This document shows positions 28,162 to 37,632 of a stretch of 64,000 bases of DNA, one piece after another. Position numbers and translations under genes: made by a program. Every line of letters begins with the position of its first letter. Position 1 is the first letter of the stretch. This stretch comes from Enterococcus larvae (GTDB lineage: Bacteria > Bacillota > Bacilli > Lactobacillales > Enterococcaceae), in contig NZ_JAEDXU010000015.1 in NCBI RefSeq assembly GCF_017830045.1, positions 1-64,000 of the forward strand. The letters run 5' to 3'. The notes below the pieces were generated by a model that saw only the letters and a list, made by a program, of their open reading frames with translations, made no database searches and was not told the DNA's origin.

Positions 28162-28841
28162 GCTAAATTATTCACCTTTCCAAAATTATTGATGATCGAT
28201 TGAAAGAAACGGCGTCCATCTTCAGAGCCTAACAGGCTTTCCACCGCTCTCTCCGGGTGAGGCATCATACCAAGAACATTGCCTTTTTCATTGATGATTC
28301 CAGCAATATCTGCCACACTTCCATTTGGATTGTCATTCGAGTAAGTAAAGACGATCTGGTTATTGTCTTTCAGCTGTTGCAGTGTTTCTTCATCACAATA
28401 ATAGTTTCCTTCACCATGAGCGACAGGAATTTGAATGATTTCATCCTGTTCATAAGCAGAGGTGAATCTCGTTTCAGCGTTGACAACCTTCAGTTCGGCT
28501 GTTTTACAGACAAAGTGCAAAGACTTATTTCTAATCAATGCTCCCGGAAGTAAACCGGCTTCTGTCAGAATTTGGAATCCATTACAGGTACCAAATACTG
28601 GTTTGCCTTCTTCAGCAAAGCGAATCACTTCTTCAATAATTTTAGAAAAACGGGCAATCGCACCACAGCGCAGGTAGTCTCCATAAGAGAATCCACCCGG
28701 TAATAGAACACCGTCAAAGCCCTCAAGACTTTCCGCATCATGACGTACATATTCTGCTTCAGCACCAAGAACATCCTTTACAGCCCAAAGCATATCCATG
28801 TCACAATTCGATCCTGGAAAAACGATCACTGCAAATCTCAT
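28158..28841 (-). CDS. purQ: phosphoribosylformylglycinamidine synthase glutaminase subunit PurQ
   Basis: 227-residue class I glutamine amidotransferase that feeds ammonia to PurL. N-terminus [12 protein letters not shown] (3-14), nucleophile in FGTCNGFQ (C near 86), and H/E of [10 protein letters not shown] (near 195-204). ATG 28841 has GGAGG inside the purS end, one base after its stop; the longer in-frame extension upstream is purS read in another frame. Confidence 0.96.
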   Translation of the reverse strand: MRFAVIVFPGSNCDMDMLWAVKDVLGAEAEYVRHDAESLEGFDGVLLPGGFSYGDYLRCGAIARFSKIIEEVIRFAEEGKPVFGTCNGFQILTEAGLLPGALIRNKSLHFVCKTAELKVVNAETRFTSAYEQDEIIQIPVAHGEGNYYCDEETLQQLKDNNQIVFTYSNDNPNGSVADIAGIINEKGNVLGMMPHPERAVESLLGSEDGRRFFQSIINNFGKVNNLA

Positions 28842-28842
28842 G

Positions 28843-29091
28843 CTATTCTTCCTCCATGATTTCATAACGATAAGTTTCCATATTGACATTTGCTAAAAGG
28901 CTGTCACAAATCTTTTCAATTGCTTCTTCGATTGGCTGGTCTGATTTAGCTACCTTGATTTCAAAATATTTGCCAATTCGAACCTCTTCGATTGCTTCAT
29001 AGCCTAAACGATGAATCGCTCCCTTAACTGCTTCTCCCTGTGGGTCTAATACTGAATCCTTATACGTTACATATACTTTTACAAAATACAT
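28843..29091 (-). CDS. purS: phosphoribosylformylglycinamidine synthase subunit PurS
   Basis: 82-residue dimeric subunit that bridges PurL and Pur[18 protein letters not shown] (6-22) and RIGKYFEI (38-45) are family hallmarks. 121 bases separate it from purC, longer than other gaps in the operon; no promoter or terminator stands out there. Confidence 0.95.
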   Translation of the reverse strand: MYFVKVYVTYKDSVLDPQGEAVKGAIHRLGYEAIEEVRIGKYFEIKVAKSDQPIEEAIEKICDSLLANVNMETYRYEIMEEE

Positions 29092-29212
29092 TTAATACGC
29101 TCTCCTATCTCTTATAAGTTCTTTAAAAACGATCTATTACTGTTGTTCCCTCACCCATTCTGGCAAAAAAGGTACATTTCTTACGAAGAATCTTCACACA
29201 GAATGTATATGA

Positions 29213-29926
29213 TTATTTATTTTTTAGCCTTGAGAATACTTCCTGATATACTGGGACAATGTCACCCAAATCTTTGCGATAGACGTCCTTATCCAAATGC
29301 TCATTCGTTTCCTTATCCCACAATCGACACGTATCCGGGGAAATTTCGTCTGCCAACAGAATACTGCCGTCAGCTGATCTGCCGAACTCTATCTTAAAAT
29401 CGATCAAACGAATGCCGATCTCGTCGAATAACGTGATCAACACTTCATTTATTTTTCGTGCTGCTGCCTTAAGAACAGCAATTTCTTCATCATTGGCAAT
29501 CCCTAAGATTTTCACATGGTCATCATTGATAATTGGATCATCCAGCGCATCTTCCTTGTAGTAGAACTCTAATACTGGGAAATCCAATAATTTCCCTTCC
29601 TCCACTGCCAATCTTTTTGAAAAACTTCCGGTAGCATAATTACGAACAACAACTTCCAGAGGGATGATATCAACCTGTTCAACTAATTGTTCGTCATTTG
29701 ATAATTGTCGGATAAAATGACTTTCTATTCCTTTTACAGCCAGTTTTTCAAATATGCTGGAGGTGATTTGATTGTTCAGCTCTGCCTTTCCAAGAACTTC
29801 ATCTTTTCTTGCGCCGTTCAAAGCCGTTGCCTGATCAAGGTATTGCACCCATAAGTGCCCTTCCTCATCCGTAGCAAACAACTTTTTTGCCTTCCCTTCG
29901 TAAAGTAATTCTCTCTTTTTTACCAA
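29213..29926 (-). CDS. purC: phosphoribosylaminoimidazole-succinocarboxamide synthase
   Basis: 237-residue SAICAR synthetase joining CAIR and aspartate. Segments YEGKAKKLF (9-17), VRNYATGSF, LIDFKIEFGR (about 172-181) and ADEISPDTCRLWD (about 190-202) are intact. First gene of purCSQLFMNHD, preceded by its own PurBox pair and TTGACT/TAAAAT promoter. In many relatives purC follows purB in one operon; here a plus-strand gene separates them. Confidence 0.96.
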   Translation of the reverse strand: MVKKRELLYEGKAKKLFATDEEGHLWVQYLDQATALNGARKDEVLGKAELNNQITSSIFEKLAVKGIESHFIRQLSNDEQLVEQVDIIPLEVVVRNYATGSFSKRLAVEEGKLLDFPVLEFYYKEDALDDPIINDDHVKILGIANDEEIAVLKAAARKINEVLITLFDEIGIRLIDFKIEFGRSADGSILLADEISPDTCRLWDKETNEHLDKDVYRKDLGDIVPVYQEVFSRLKNK

Positions 29927-29994
29927 TGATTAACTTCCTTTCCAAATGATATAATGAGATCACATAAAAATAGTTCGTTCTTTATCTTGTTTAC

Positions 29995-30023
29995 ATTTTA
30001 ACAAGCCTAAAATGAACAGTCAA
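29995..30023 (-). promoter_or_regulatory. purC promoter
   Basis: On the minus strand TTGACT (30018-30023) and TAAAAT (29995-30000) have a 17-base spacer. Confidence 0.85.
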
Positions 30024-30033
30024 CGAAAACTGA

Positions 30034-30074
30034 ACTTTATAATCAAAACAAAACAATAACGTTCGTGTTTAACG
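30034..30074. promoter_or_regulatory. PurR (PurBox-like) operator pair upstream of purC
   Basis: On the minus strand AAACACGAACGTT, then about 19 bases, then the inverted AAAGTTCAGTTTT, match the PurBox AWWWCCGAACWWT and its complement with one or two differences each. The 13 bases CGTTCGTGTTTAA (plus, 30060-30072) recur exactly upstream of purE. A third CGAACTAT-type half-site lies near 29970. Confidence 0.75.
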
Positions 30075-30125
30075 AAAAATAAATGTATAGAATTTTTTAA
30101 GATTTTTCTCTTCTAATGGTAAGCA

Positions 30126-30154
30126 TTTACATTTTATACGTTCAGTGGTATTCT
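30126..30154 (+). promoter_or_regulatory. promoter of the unknown gene at 30221
   Basis: TTTACA (30126-30131) and TATTCT (30149-30154) with a 17-base spacer; AGGGAGG follows before the ATG. Confidence 0.65.
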
Positions 30155-30220
30155 AAAAGAAATAATTACAGTAAAAAAATAATTTTATGATGTTTTTTGA
30201 TTGTAGGGAGGATTAATCAC

Positions 30221-30604
30221 ATGCAGGACGACTACGGAACCATTGCTCAGGATTTCTTGGAATCTCTTTCTCAACGTGATAAAACACGCTTATACAATGA
30301 CCTGTTAGCTTTGAAAGCTGTACATAATATGAATCAAGATCGAACTTATTACACGTTCAAAAATATTAAACGCAGTGTAAAAAAATATTCTGAACGAAGA
30401 AAACGTTCTTTCCACTATGTAAACAACCAAAACGTTGAATTGATGATTCATCAAATACATGAACAGCACTTTTTCAAAAATGCATACCGTATCGAAGTTT
30501 ATATAGGAAAACACGAATGCAGCTATGAGTTTATCGAAAGACTGCTTCAGACTATCCAAACAGCACCTAAAATGCAGGCTGCTTATCAAGAAATTTTAGC
30601 TTAA
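30221..30604 (+). CDS. conserved-looking hypothetical protein within the purine locus
   Basis: 127-residue soluble, predicted all-helical protein with mixed charge and many Tyr, His and Lys/Arg residues; a basic stretch (KNIKRSVKKYSERRKRSF, about 46-63) could bind nucleic acid. No family recognised. Good coding evidence: promoter, AGGGAGG site, ATG at 30221 and its own terminator. It is transcribed against the two pur units and separates purEKB from purC. The upstream region also has the PurBox pair, so it may share that control (inference). Confidence 0.8.
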   Translation: MQDDYGTIAQDFLESLSQRDKTRLYNDLLALKAVHNMNQDRTYYTFKNIKRSVKKYSERRKRSFHYVNNQNVELMIHQIHEQHFFKNAYRIEVYIGKHECSYEFIERLLQTIQTAPKMQAAYQEILA

Positions 30605-30611
30605 AACATTT

Positions 30612-30646
30612 AGAAGACTGAAATCCAAAAGGGTTTCAGTCTTCTT
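30612..30646 (+). terminator. terminator of the unknown gene in the purine locus
   Basis: GAAGACTGAAA pairs with TTTCAGTCTTC and is followed by TTTC. Confidence 0.8.
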
Positions 30647-30663
30647 TCAGCTTCATTCATATA

Positions 30664-30716
30664 CAAAAAAGGATACAGGAACAGACCGTTGAATGGTTTG
30701 TTCCTGTATCCTTTTA
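30664..30716 (-). terminator. terminator of purEKB
   Basis: AAAGGATACAGGAACA pairs with TGTTCCTGTATCCTTT; on the minus strand six T follow. It is a strong terminator and separates purB from purC transcription. Confidence 0.92.
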
Positions 30717-30718
30717 GA

Positions 30719-32011
30719 TTATAGCCCTACACGTTCAAAGATCGTGTCGACATTCTTCAAATGATAATTATAGTCAAATGCGTCATCCAGTTCATCCTGA
30801 GAAAGAACTGAAGTGATTTTTTCATCTTGCTCTAGAAGCGGTTTGAAATCAGTTTGATGATCCCAAGCGTAAGCCGTTTTAGGCTGTACCAAATCATAAG
30901 CTTCTTCCCGAGTCATTCCATGATCGATCAGCTTCAGCAATACACGCTGGCTGTAAATCAATCCGAAGGTGGCATTCATATTTCGTTTCATATTTTCCGG
31001 GAATACAGTCAGATTCTTCACGATATTACCGAAGCGGTTCAGCATATAGTTCAACAGCATCGTAGTATCAGGGATAATGATTCGTTCTGCCGAAGAATGA
31101 GAGATGTCTCTTTCATGCCATAACGAAACATTTTCGTAGGCTGTAACCATATGTCCTCTAATCACGCGTGCCAGACCGCTCATATTTTCAGAGCCGATTG
31201 GGTTACGCTTATGGGGCATTGCGGATGAGCCTTTCTGACCTTTCGCAAAGAATTCCTCAACCTCTCTTGTTTCAGATTTCTGCAAACCACGAATCTCAGT
31301 AGCGAATTTTTCAATACTAGTAGCAATCAATGCCAGTGCTGAAAAATACTCTGCATGTAAATCGCGAGGAAGAACCTGAGTTGAGATTTCCTGTGCACGA
31401 ATCCCTAGCTTATCACAAACATACTCCTCTACAAATGGAGGAATATTGGCAAACGTACCTACTGCTCCGCTGATTTTTCCAGCCTCAACACCTTTTGCAG
31501 CATGCTCAAAACGTTCAATATTTCGTTTCATTTCAGAATACCATAATGCCAGCTTCAAGCCGAATGTCGTAGGCTCTGCATGGACCCCATGTGTCCGCCC
31601 CATCATCACCGTATGCTTATGTTCTTTCGCTTTCTCTCCAATGACCTCTGTGAAAGTCTGCAAATCTTTTCTCAAGATATCATTTGCCTGCTTCAGCAAG
31701 TATCCGTAAGCAGTATCTACAACATCTGTACTTGTCAGTCCGTAATGGACCCATTTTCGTTCATCTCCAAGGGTTTCTGATACCGCTCTTGTGAACGCCA
31801 CCACATCATGTCTGGTAGTTTCCTCGATTTCAAGGATTCTTGCAACATCGAAGGAAGCATGCTCTCTGATTTTCTTCACGTCTTCTTTAGGGATTTCTCC
31901 TAATTCCGCCCATGCTTCATCAGCTAGAATTTCCACCTCGAGCCAAGCCTGGTAGCGATTTTCATCTGTCCAAATATTTCTCATTTCCGGTCTTGAATAG
32001 CGATCGATCAT
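30719..32011 (-). CDS. purB: adenylosuccinate lyase
   Basis: 430-residue fumarase/aspartase-superfamily enzyme acting twice in purine synthesis (SAICAR to AICAR and adenylosuccinate to AMP). Signatures: [10 protein letters not shown] and [13 protein letters not shown] (about 68-95), [14 protein letters not shown] (about 137-150) and the loop [16 protein letters not shown] (about 260-275). ATG 32011 with GGAAGGG upstream, 14 bases after purK. Confidence 0.97.
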   Translation of the reverse strand: MIDRYSRPEMRNIWTDENRYQAWLEVEILADEAWAELGEIPKEDVKKIREHASFDVARILEIEETTRHDVVAFTRAVSETLGDERKWVHYGLTSTDVVDTAYGYLLKQANDILRKDLQTFTEVIGEKAKEHKHTVMMGRTHGVHAEPTTFGLKLALWYSEMKRNIERFEHAAKGVEAGKISGAVGTFANIPPFVEEYVCDKLGIRAQEISTQVLPRDLHAEYFSALALIATSIEKFATEIRGLQKSETREVEEFFAKGQKGSSAMPHKRNPIGSENMSGLARVIRGHMVTAYENVSLWHERDISHSSAERIIIPDTTMLLNYMLNRFGNIVKNLTVFPENMKRNMNATFGLIYSQRVLLKLIDHGMTREEAYDLVQPKTAYAWDHQTDFKPLLEQDEKITSVLSQDELDDAFDYNYHLKNVDTIFERVGL

Positions 32012-32025
32012 TGTTTTATCCCTTC

Positions 32026-33153
32026 CTAATCCCAAATACTGGTTTGATAAATTTCTTCTAATGTATCAAAAATGTCATCGGTCAAAATAGTGATATGGCC
32101 CATTTTTCTCCCTGGCTTTGCCTCTGATTTACCATAGTAATGAAAATGCCAATCCATCTTTTCAGAAATATAATCCATTGTTTCATAGATTTCTTCTCCC
32201 ATGATATTGACCATCACTGCATCAGACAATAGCTTGATTGATGGGATCGACCAGCCGCAAATTCCACGGATATGTGTGTCGAATTGGCTGAAGCTGCAGG
32301 CTTCGATTGTGTAGTGTCCTGAATTGTGAGGTCTCGGTGCCAACTCATTAACATAAATCCCACCATTATTTGTCAGGAACATCTCTACAGCGAGTGTTCC
32401 GGCTAAATTGACCTCTTTTGCAATCAATCTGGCAATTCGCTGTGCTTCTTCTATTACTTCATCGTCTACTCTTGCAGGTACAATCGTTTCATGAAGGATG
32501 TTGTTTCTATGAATATTTTCTACAACAGGAAATGTTTCAATATCTCCACTGCCATTTCCTGAAACTAATACTGAAATTTCTTTTTCAAACGGAATCCAAG
32601 CTTCCAATACACAGGTTCCTTCTTTTAGTAAATTCATAGAAGGAGCCAAATCAGAGGGACTATATAAAACATACTGACCCTTTCCATCATAGCCGCCACG
32701 TGTGGTTTTCAATACGCAAGGATAACCAATACCATCGATTGCATCTTGTATATCTGTCGGACTCACAATCGTCGCATATGGCGCAATCACGACATTATTA
32801 GACTCTAAAAAACTCTTTTCCAGTAAACGGTCCTGTGTGATTGCCAGCAAATCCGTTCCCTGAGGAATATCTACTAAATGCTGAATATGTATCAAACTAT
32901 CAACATCGACATTTTCAAACTCATAAGTCACAACCTGAGATCTATTCGCCAGTTCCTCCAGCGCTTCTAAATCATTATATTCAGCTAATAAATGCCAGTC
33001 TGCTACTTGAGCAGCAGGGCAATCAACGCTTGGATCTAATACAGCAATTCGAAAACCCATTTCCTTGGCACTTAAGGCCATCATTTTTCCTAATTGCCCG
33101 CCGCCGACAATTCCGATCATCTGCCCCGGTAATACAGGCTTATTCAAGGTCAT
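32026..33153 (-). CDS. purK: 5-(carboxyamino)imidazole ribonucleotide synthase
   Basis: 375-residue ATP-grasp enzyme converting AIR, bicarbonate and ATP to N5-[16 protein letters not shown] (13-24), [18 protein letters not shown] (about 145-162), [20 protein letters not shown] (about 260-280) are clear. It overlaps the purE end by 14 bases; ATG 33153, with an in-frame GTG just before it as an alternative. Confidence 0.95.
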   Translation of the reverse strand: MTLNKPVLPGQMIGIVGGGQLGKMMALSAKEMGFRIAVLDPSVDCPAAQVADWHLLAEYNDLEALEELANRSQVVTYEFENVDVDSLIHIQHLVDIPQGTDLLAITQDRLLEKSFLESNNVVIAPYATIVSPTDIQDAIDGIGYPCVLKTTRGGYDGKGQYVLYSPSDLAPSMNLLKEGTCVLEAWIPFEKEISVLVSGNGSGDIETFPVVENIHRNNILHETIVPARVDDEVIEEAQRIARLIAKEVNLAGTLAVEMFLTNNGGIYVNELAPRPHNSGHYTIEACSFSQFDTHIRGICGWSIPSIKLLSDAVMVNIMGEEIYETMDYISEKMDWHFHYYGKSEAKPGRKMGHITILTDDIFDTLEEIYQTSIWD

Positions 33154-33628
33154 CACTACTTTCCATCACGATTTGTTCAAGAGATTCACGTCGCTCTTTT
33201 AATTTTTCCGCTATCTCTAAATCATACATGGAAAGCATCTGAACTGCAAGTAGTCCGGCATTGGTTGCTCCAGCTTTTCCGATCGCTGTAGTAGCAACTG
33301 GTACACCGCCCGGCATTTGAACGATCGACAACAAAGAATCCAGCCCGCTCAAGGCTTTGGATTGTACCGGAACACCAATTACCGGCAATGTTGTTTTCGC
33401 TGCAACCATGCCCGGTAAATGTGCAGCGCCGCCAGCTCCTGCAATAATCACCTTGATTCCCCGTTCCCTAGCTGTTTCAGCAAAGGTAAACATATAATCA
33501 GGTGTTCGATGGGCAGAAACAACTTTTTTTTCATAGGGAATCTGAAATTCTTCAAGGATATCACAGGCGAGCTTCATCGTTTCCCAATCCGATGTACTCC
33601 CCATGATCACAGATACTACAGTAGACAT
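33140..33628 (-). CDS. purE: N5-carboxyaminoimidazole ribonucleotide mutase
   Basis: 162-residue class I Pur[13 protein letters not shown] (8-19), [10 protein letters not shown] (39-48), [16 protein letters not shown] (67-82), [22 protein letters not shown] are conserved. First gene of purEKB. Its promoter and PurBox lie 35-110 bases upstream. Confidence 0.96.
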   Translation of the reverse strand: MSTVVSVIMGSTSDWETMKLACDILEEFQIPYEKKVVSAHRTPDYMFTFAETARERGIKVIIAGAGGAAHLPGMVAAKTTLPVIGVPVQSKALSGLDSLLSIVQMPGGVPVATTAIGKAGATNAGLLAVQMLSMYDLEIAEKLKERRESLEQIVMESSDDLE

Positions 33629-33661
33629 AATTCAACCCTCTCTATGGTTTTTATTAGTTCC

Positions 33662-33690
33662 ATTTTAGCAACCTCAAACACAGGTGTCAA
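33662..33690 (-). promoter_or_regulatory. purE promoter
   Basis: On the minus strand TTGACA (33685-33690) and TAAAAT (33662-33667) with a 17-base spacer, a near-perfect promoter. Confidence 0.88.
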
Positions 33691-33694
33691 AGAA

Positions 33695-33739
33695 ATATCG
33701 AATGTTAATTCTTTTTTTAATGTTATCGTTCGTGTTTAA
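33695..33739. promoter_or_regulatory. PurR (PurBox-like) operator upstream of purE
   Basis: On the minus strand AAACACGAACGAT lies upstream of the -35 and is followed after 18 bases by a weaker inverted half-site (AACATTCGATATT). The plus-strand 13-mer CGTTCGTGTTTAA (33727-33739) is identical to the one upstream of purC. Confidence 0.75.
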
Positions 33740-33835
33740 ACCAAATTCTGCTTCATACAAAATCTCAAGCCAAGTATATCTTCTTATAAATATAAGGACT
33801 GCTTCATATCTTACGATAATGGAGTCAGGGAACTG

Positions 33836-33878
33836 CAAAAAGAGGAGAAAATCACCTGTTGATCTTCTCCTCTTCTAT
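33836..33878 (-). terminator. terminator of xpt-pbuX
   Basis: GAGGAGAA.ATC pairs with GAT.TTCTCCTC; on the minus strand TTTTT follows, 10 bases after the pbuX stop. Confidence 0.9.
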
Positions 33879-33886
33879 TCAACTTT

Positions 33887-35215
33887 CTATTCCTCAGTCT
33901 GACTGTCTTCAGATTTTACTCCATTGAATAAGAAATTCAATACGATAGCTGAAAGACTACTCATTACAATACCATTACCAGTAAACATAGTGATCGTTTC
34001 CGGCATTTTAGCAAATAGCTCCGGCATCATATTGAAGCCCAGACCGAAACCAATAGAGACAGCAATAATCAGCAAATTTTTATCATTTTGGAAATTGACC
34101 TTGGACAGCATCTTCATTCCCTGAACAGCGACCATACCAAACATTACCAACATCCCTCCACCTAATACTGGTTCCGGAATGATTTGAGCAGCAGCACCGA
34201 ACTTAGGAAGCAAGCCTAAAATAATCAAGAAAAATGCAGAAAAATAAATCGGCTTGCGAGTCTTTATTCCTGACAGCTGAACCAAACCTACATTTTGAGA
34301 AAAGCCTGTGTAAGGGAATGTGTTAAAAATACCACCTAGAATGACCGCCAGTCCTTCTGCGCGGTATCCCTTTTTCAATTCCTGTTCGCCAACATGCTTG
34401 CCAGTGATATCGCCCAAGGCAAAGTAAACACCTGTTGACTCTACCATGCTGACAATTGAAATAATGATCATCAGAATAATAGAAGAAACATCAAAAGTCG
34501 GTGTGCCAAAGTAAAAGGGCTGTGGAAAATGGAACCACGTTGCCTCACCAATCGGCTGTAGATCCACCATACCTAAAACCGCAGCTAAAGCCGTACCACC
34601 AGCTAAACCAACTAATACCGAGATGGAGCGAATAAACCCTCGGCCCCACACTTGAACAATGACAATCAAAGCAATGGTAGTAAATGCCAGCAGCAGATTA
34701 TCTGCTGAGCCAAAGGTCGGATCACTAGCCAGACCTCCACCCATTTTTTCAACAGCAACTGGGATAAGTGTCAAACCAATCACAGTAATAACCGTTCCTG
34801 TAACCAGTGGTGGAAACAAGACTTTTATTTTTGAGAATACACCGGAAATCAATACAATAAAGATTCCCGCAGCAATGATCGAACCATAAATAGCACCGAC
34901 ACCCTTATCAGTACCAATCATGATCAAGGGAGCAACTGCCTGAATCGCACATCCCAAAACAACAGGTAACCCGATACCAAAAAACTTATTGACTGTCAAT
35001 TGAAGCAGGGTCGCTACACCGCACATAAAGATGTCAATCGAAATCAAGTATGTCATCTGCTCTGTATTAAAGTTCAGACCTGTTCCTATTAATAAAGGGA
35101 CTGCCACCGCTCCTGCATACATAGCCAACAGGTGCTGTAATCCGAGAACGGCACTTTGAGCTGTAGACGTTTCAGGATGGTTCTTTTCTATCGCCGTATA
35201 CTTACTTTGCGCCAT
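33887..35215 (-). CDS. pbuX: xanthine permease (NCS2 family)
   Basis: 442-residue nucleobase/ascorbate (NCS2/NAT) symporter with about 14 helices. Conserved LGLQHLLAMYAGAVAVPLL (about 24-42), QNVGLVQLSGIKTR (about 305-318, the NAT signature region) and GGMLVMFGMVAVQGMK. It takes up xanthine with H+. It starts two bases after the xpt stop, so salvage enzyme and transporter share the riboswitch-controlled transcript. Confidence 0.93.
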   Translation of the reverse strand: MAQSKYTAIEKNHPETSTAQSAVLGLQHLLAMYAGAVAVPLLIGTGLNFNTEQMTYLISIDIFMCGVATLLQLTVNKFFGIGLPVVLGCAIQAVAPLIMIGTDKGVGAIYGSIIAAGIFIVLISGVFSKIKVLFPPLVTGTVITVIGLTLIPVAVEKMGGGLASDPTFGSADNLLLAFTTIALIVIVQVWGRGFIRSISVLVGLAGGTALAAVLGMVDLQPIGEATWFHFPQPFYFGTPTFDVSSIILMIIISIVSMVESTGVYFALGDITGKHVGEQELKKGYRAEGLAVILGGIFNTFPYTGFSQNVGLVQLSGIKTRKPIYFSAFFLIILGLLPKFGAAAQIIPEPVLGGGMLVMFGMVAVQGMKMLSKVNFQNDKNLLIIAVSIGFGLGFNMMPELFAKMPETITMFTGNGIVMSSLSAIVLNFLFNGVKSEDSQTEE

Positions 35216-35217
35216 TC

Positions 35218-35799
35218 CTATGCGTCCTCCTCAAGAAATTCAACTGTATGATTTTTCAATGAAGCAATTCGAGCCAAAGAAACAACCTTCAAGCCCATTT
35301 CCTCCAAGAGCTCCCGACCATCCTGAAAAGATTTTTCAATCAGAATACCGATACCGGAAACAGATGCACCAGCCTGCTGGCAAAGCTCTACTAAGCCTTT
35401 TGCCGCTTGACCATTCGCTAAAAAATCATCGATGATCAGAACTGTATCACCTTCAGATAAGAATTTTTTAGAAATAGATATTTGACTGGTTACCTGCTTA
35501 GTAAACGAATAAACAGATGATGTCAGCAATTCCTCATCCATCGTCAGGCTCTTTGCTTTACGAGCAAAGATCATCGGTATATCTAGAGCTTGCGCTGCAT
35601 ATAATGCCGGAGCGATGCCCGACGCTTCGATCGTCACTACCTTGGTGATTCCTTGATCCGCAAATACCTCAGCAAATCGTTTACCTATTTTTTCCATCAG
35701 CTCCGCATCTACCTGATGGGTAACAAAGCTGTCAACCTTTAAGACACCGTCACCTAGGACCTGTCCATCTTTTTTGATTCGTTCCACTAATTCTTTCAT
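35218..35799 (-). CDS. xpt: xanthine phosphoribosyltransferase
   Basis: 193-residue type I PRTase making XMP (and GMP) from xanthine or guanine and PRPP. PRPP loop [16 protein letters not shown] (about 121-136) and [15 protein letters not shown] (about 57-71) identify it. ATG 35799 has GGGAGG upstream; longer reading upstream is the riboswitch read as protein. First gene of xpt-pbuX. Confidence 0.95.
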   Translation of the reverse strand: MKELVERIKKDGQVLGDGVLKVDSFVTHQVDAELMEKIGKRFAEVFADQGITKVVTIEASGIAPALYAAQALDIPMIFARKAKSLTMDEELLTSSVYSFTKQVTSQISISKKFLSEGDTVLIIDDFLANGQAAKGLVELCQQAGASVSGIGILIEKSFQDGRELLEEMGLKVVSLARIASLKNHTVEFLEEDA

Positions 35800-35824
35800 T
35801 CTAATGATCTCCTCCCAAAATACT

Positions 35825-35859
35825 AAAAAACCCCTTCTCTGCAAAGCAAAAAAGAGGTT
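35825..35859 (-). terminator. riboswitch expression-platform terminator
   Basis: On the minus strand ACCTCTTTTTTGC pairs over 13 positions (with G-T pairs) with GCAGAGAAGGGGT around a TTT loop and is followed by TTTTTT, 25 bases before the xpt ribosome site. Confidence 0.88.
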
Positions 35860-35878
35860 CGAATTGAACACGCTTTTC

Positions 35879-35943
35879 CACCTATAGTCCGACATTTACG
35901 GCGTCGGGTAGAGACGGTCATCCCTATCATGACCATATATAAG
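35879..35943 (-). promoter_or_regulatory. guanine-type purine riboswitch
   Basis: Minus-strand aptamer with P1, P2 (GGTCAT/ATGACC), P3 (CCGAC/GTCGG), the J2/3 TCTCTACC core and the L3 GCCGTAAAT loop. J3/1 reads ACTATAGG, with C at the position (C74) that pairs the ligand, so guanine, hypoxanthine or xanthine is expected, not adenine. It lies upstream of a terminator and xpt-pbuX. Ligand binding should turn the operon off. Confidence 0.95.
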
Positions 35944-36151
35944 CTCAAAAATTGATATCCCTTATTATCCTCCAAAATGAAAAAAATGCAAGGAACAGCT
36001 TCAAAAACTACCCTTAGAATTTTCTCATAAAATAGAAGAAGACAACAGAAAAACGCTTACCTTCCTGCTATAGACAAGATAAATGACTGAATGGCTTTCA
36101 TATCTGCTGCGACCATATTGCCTCGATATCAACTGCTTTATTCTGCTGAAA

Positions 36152-36181
36152 CAAAAAGATCAGAAGCAGCTGCTTCTGATC
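36152..36181 (-). terminator. perfect-palindrome terminator after the TIM-barrel gene
   Basis: A 24-base perfect palindrome (36158-36181, GATCAGAAGCAG and its complement) is followed on the minus strand by TTTTT. Confidence 0.82.
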
Positions 36182-36190
36182 CGATTTCCT

Positions 36191-36874
36191 TTATACCGTA
36201 TCCTGTTTTTCCTGTTCCCGATATTTCGCCATTTTCTTACTGAACAGCTCCCCATTCGTTGGAGGTGTATAAGTGACTGCATTGGCTCCTGCCTCAATCG
36301 TCTCTTCGATAGATGCTTCTGTCGGTCCTCCTGTAGCAATGATCGGCAAGTCAGGATATTTTTCCCGAAAATGTCTGACCGTGTCCGCCGTATCTTTTCC
36401 GGCACTGATATTGATAAGAGTAACGCCTGCCTCTAGTTTATCATCTAAAGGAGTAAACTTTGACGTAACGGTACTGATTACTGGAATGTCCACTACATCA
36501 CAGACGCTTTTGATTGTCTCTATCGGTGTCGGCCCATTTAACACAACACCAATTGAGCCCTGTGACTCTGCAAACAGACTCATATATGCAGAGCGCGTTC
36601 CCTGAGTCAATCCCCCGCCGACACCTGAAAAGACGGGAATATCTGCAGCTTCAATGATACTTTTCGTGATAGCAGGGTGCGGTGTGAATGGATATACTGC
36701 AATGACTGCATCTGCGTTTGTATTCCGAATGATGGCAATATCTGTCGTAAAAATGATCGAACGAATCTTCTTACCAAATATTTTGATTCCACTAGCTTGA
36801 CTGATGACCTCAGGTACTTGAATGATATCCTGTTTCAGCGGCGTTGTGATTTCCGGTATCCATAGCTTCTCCAT
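36191..36874 (-). CDS. TIM-barrel-like protein of unknown function
   Basis: 227 residues with alternating strands and helices typical of a (beta/alpha)8 barrel. Seen are VIAVYPFTPHPAITKSI, VFSGVGGGLTQGTRSA (about 87-102), VISTVTSKF, VTLINISAGKDTADTV (about 151-166) and IIATGGPTEASIEETI (about 178-193); the last looks like a phosphate-binding loop as in ThiG/IGPS-type barrels. I do not recognise a precise family or catalytic residues. It follows the glucosaminidase gene by 21 bases and ends at a perfect-palindrome terminator. Confidence 0.78.
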   Translation of the reverse strand: MEKLWIPEITTPLKQDIIQVPEVISQASGIKIFGKKIRSIIFTTDIAIIRNTNADAVIAVYPFTPHPAITKSIIEAADIPVFSGVGGGLTQGTRSAYMSLFAESQGSIGVVLNGPTPIETIKSVCDVVDIPVISTVTSKFTPLDDKLEAGVTLINISAGKDTADTVRHFREKYPDLPIIATGGPTEASIEETIEAGANAVTYTPPTNGELFSKKMAKYREQEKQDTV

Positions 36875-36895
36875 ACAGACACTTCCTTTCTTTTA

Positions 36896-37504
36896 TCAAT
36901 AATCATATTTATTTAGATTATAAGTTTCGATCACATGGATCACCTTTGATGCGTAATCCGGATCTGTGGCATAGCCGGCAGTCTGCAAAGCCTCAGCTGC
37001 TTCCTTATAGTTATTAGCTAAAAGAACATTTTCATATAAACGAGGGTCCCAATCTACACCATTCACGAAAAGCTTCGTGTGGTCATCCATTGACTCTTCC
37101 CAAGTATCATATACTCGGAAATCCCCCTGTATCGTTACCCATACCTCATTTATGTACTCCTGTGTTTCCAGATTTACTTTTCTCTGCTCACCATAAGCTT
37201 TGATCCCAAACAAGTTGTTATATTCCGAAGCCAGGGTGCTTTGTCCCCAATTCGACTCAAGTATTCCCTGACCGATGATGATGCTTGGAAGAACACCATA
37301 AGAAGCCTGTAATTCCTGGGCGTGCGGTCTGATCCGTTCAATAAACTCTTCCTTTGAGACAGTCTTATTATCTTGTGTCTCAATCACATCTTCCGCACTA
37401 TTGCCGAAGTACATCCGGAAAGAAAGTACAAAAACTCCCGTTAGTACAAGCAATCCTATTAGAAGAATTGGAAGCCTATTCTTTTTACGCCTTTTTAATG
37501 TCAT
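36896..37504 (-). CDS. membrane-anchored N-acetylglucosaminidase (GH73)
   Basis: 202-residue peptidoglycan hydrolase. A short basic N-terminus and one membrane segment (12-31) act as signal anchor. The GH73 domain (about 55-200) has the catalytic Glu E83 in GILESNWGQST, then YNNLFGIKA, Y of VYDTWEESMDDHTKLF and AGYATDPDYASKV. It probably cleaves the GlcNAc-MurNAc bond in the wall outside the membrane; there are no wall-binding repeats, so it is a minimal enzyme. First gene of a two-gene unit. Confidence 0.88.
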   Translation of the reverse strand: MTLKRRKKNRLPILLIGLLVLTGVFVLSFRMYFGNSAEDVIETQDNKTVSKEEFIERIRPHAQELQASYGVLPSIIIGQGILESNWGQSTLASEYNNLFGIKAYGEQRKVNLETQEYINEVWVTIQGDFRVYDTWEESMDDHTKLFVNGVDWDPRLYENVLLANNYKEAAEALQTAGYATDPDYASKVIHVIETYNLNKYDY

Positions 37505-37632
37505 AAAATCCCTACTTTATCTTTACTATACATCTCTTATATCGATGAACATTCTAGCAAACTATACAATAAAACTGTTGATAATACAAGGCAGTTATCA
37601 TAACGTTTGTTATTTTTAAATAATTTATACAA

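Noticed and set aside
33684-33902. 72-codon plus-strand frame between purE and pbuX
   Set aside because: It runs through the purE promoter, PurBox and pbuX terminator and lacks a ribosome site.
36045-36060. cre-like sequence after the xpt riboswitch region
   Set aside because: Several mismatches and no suitably placed gene start.
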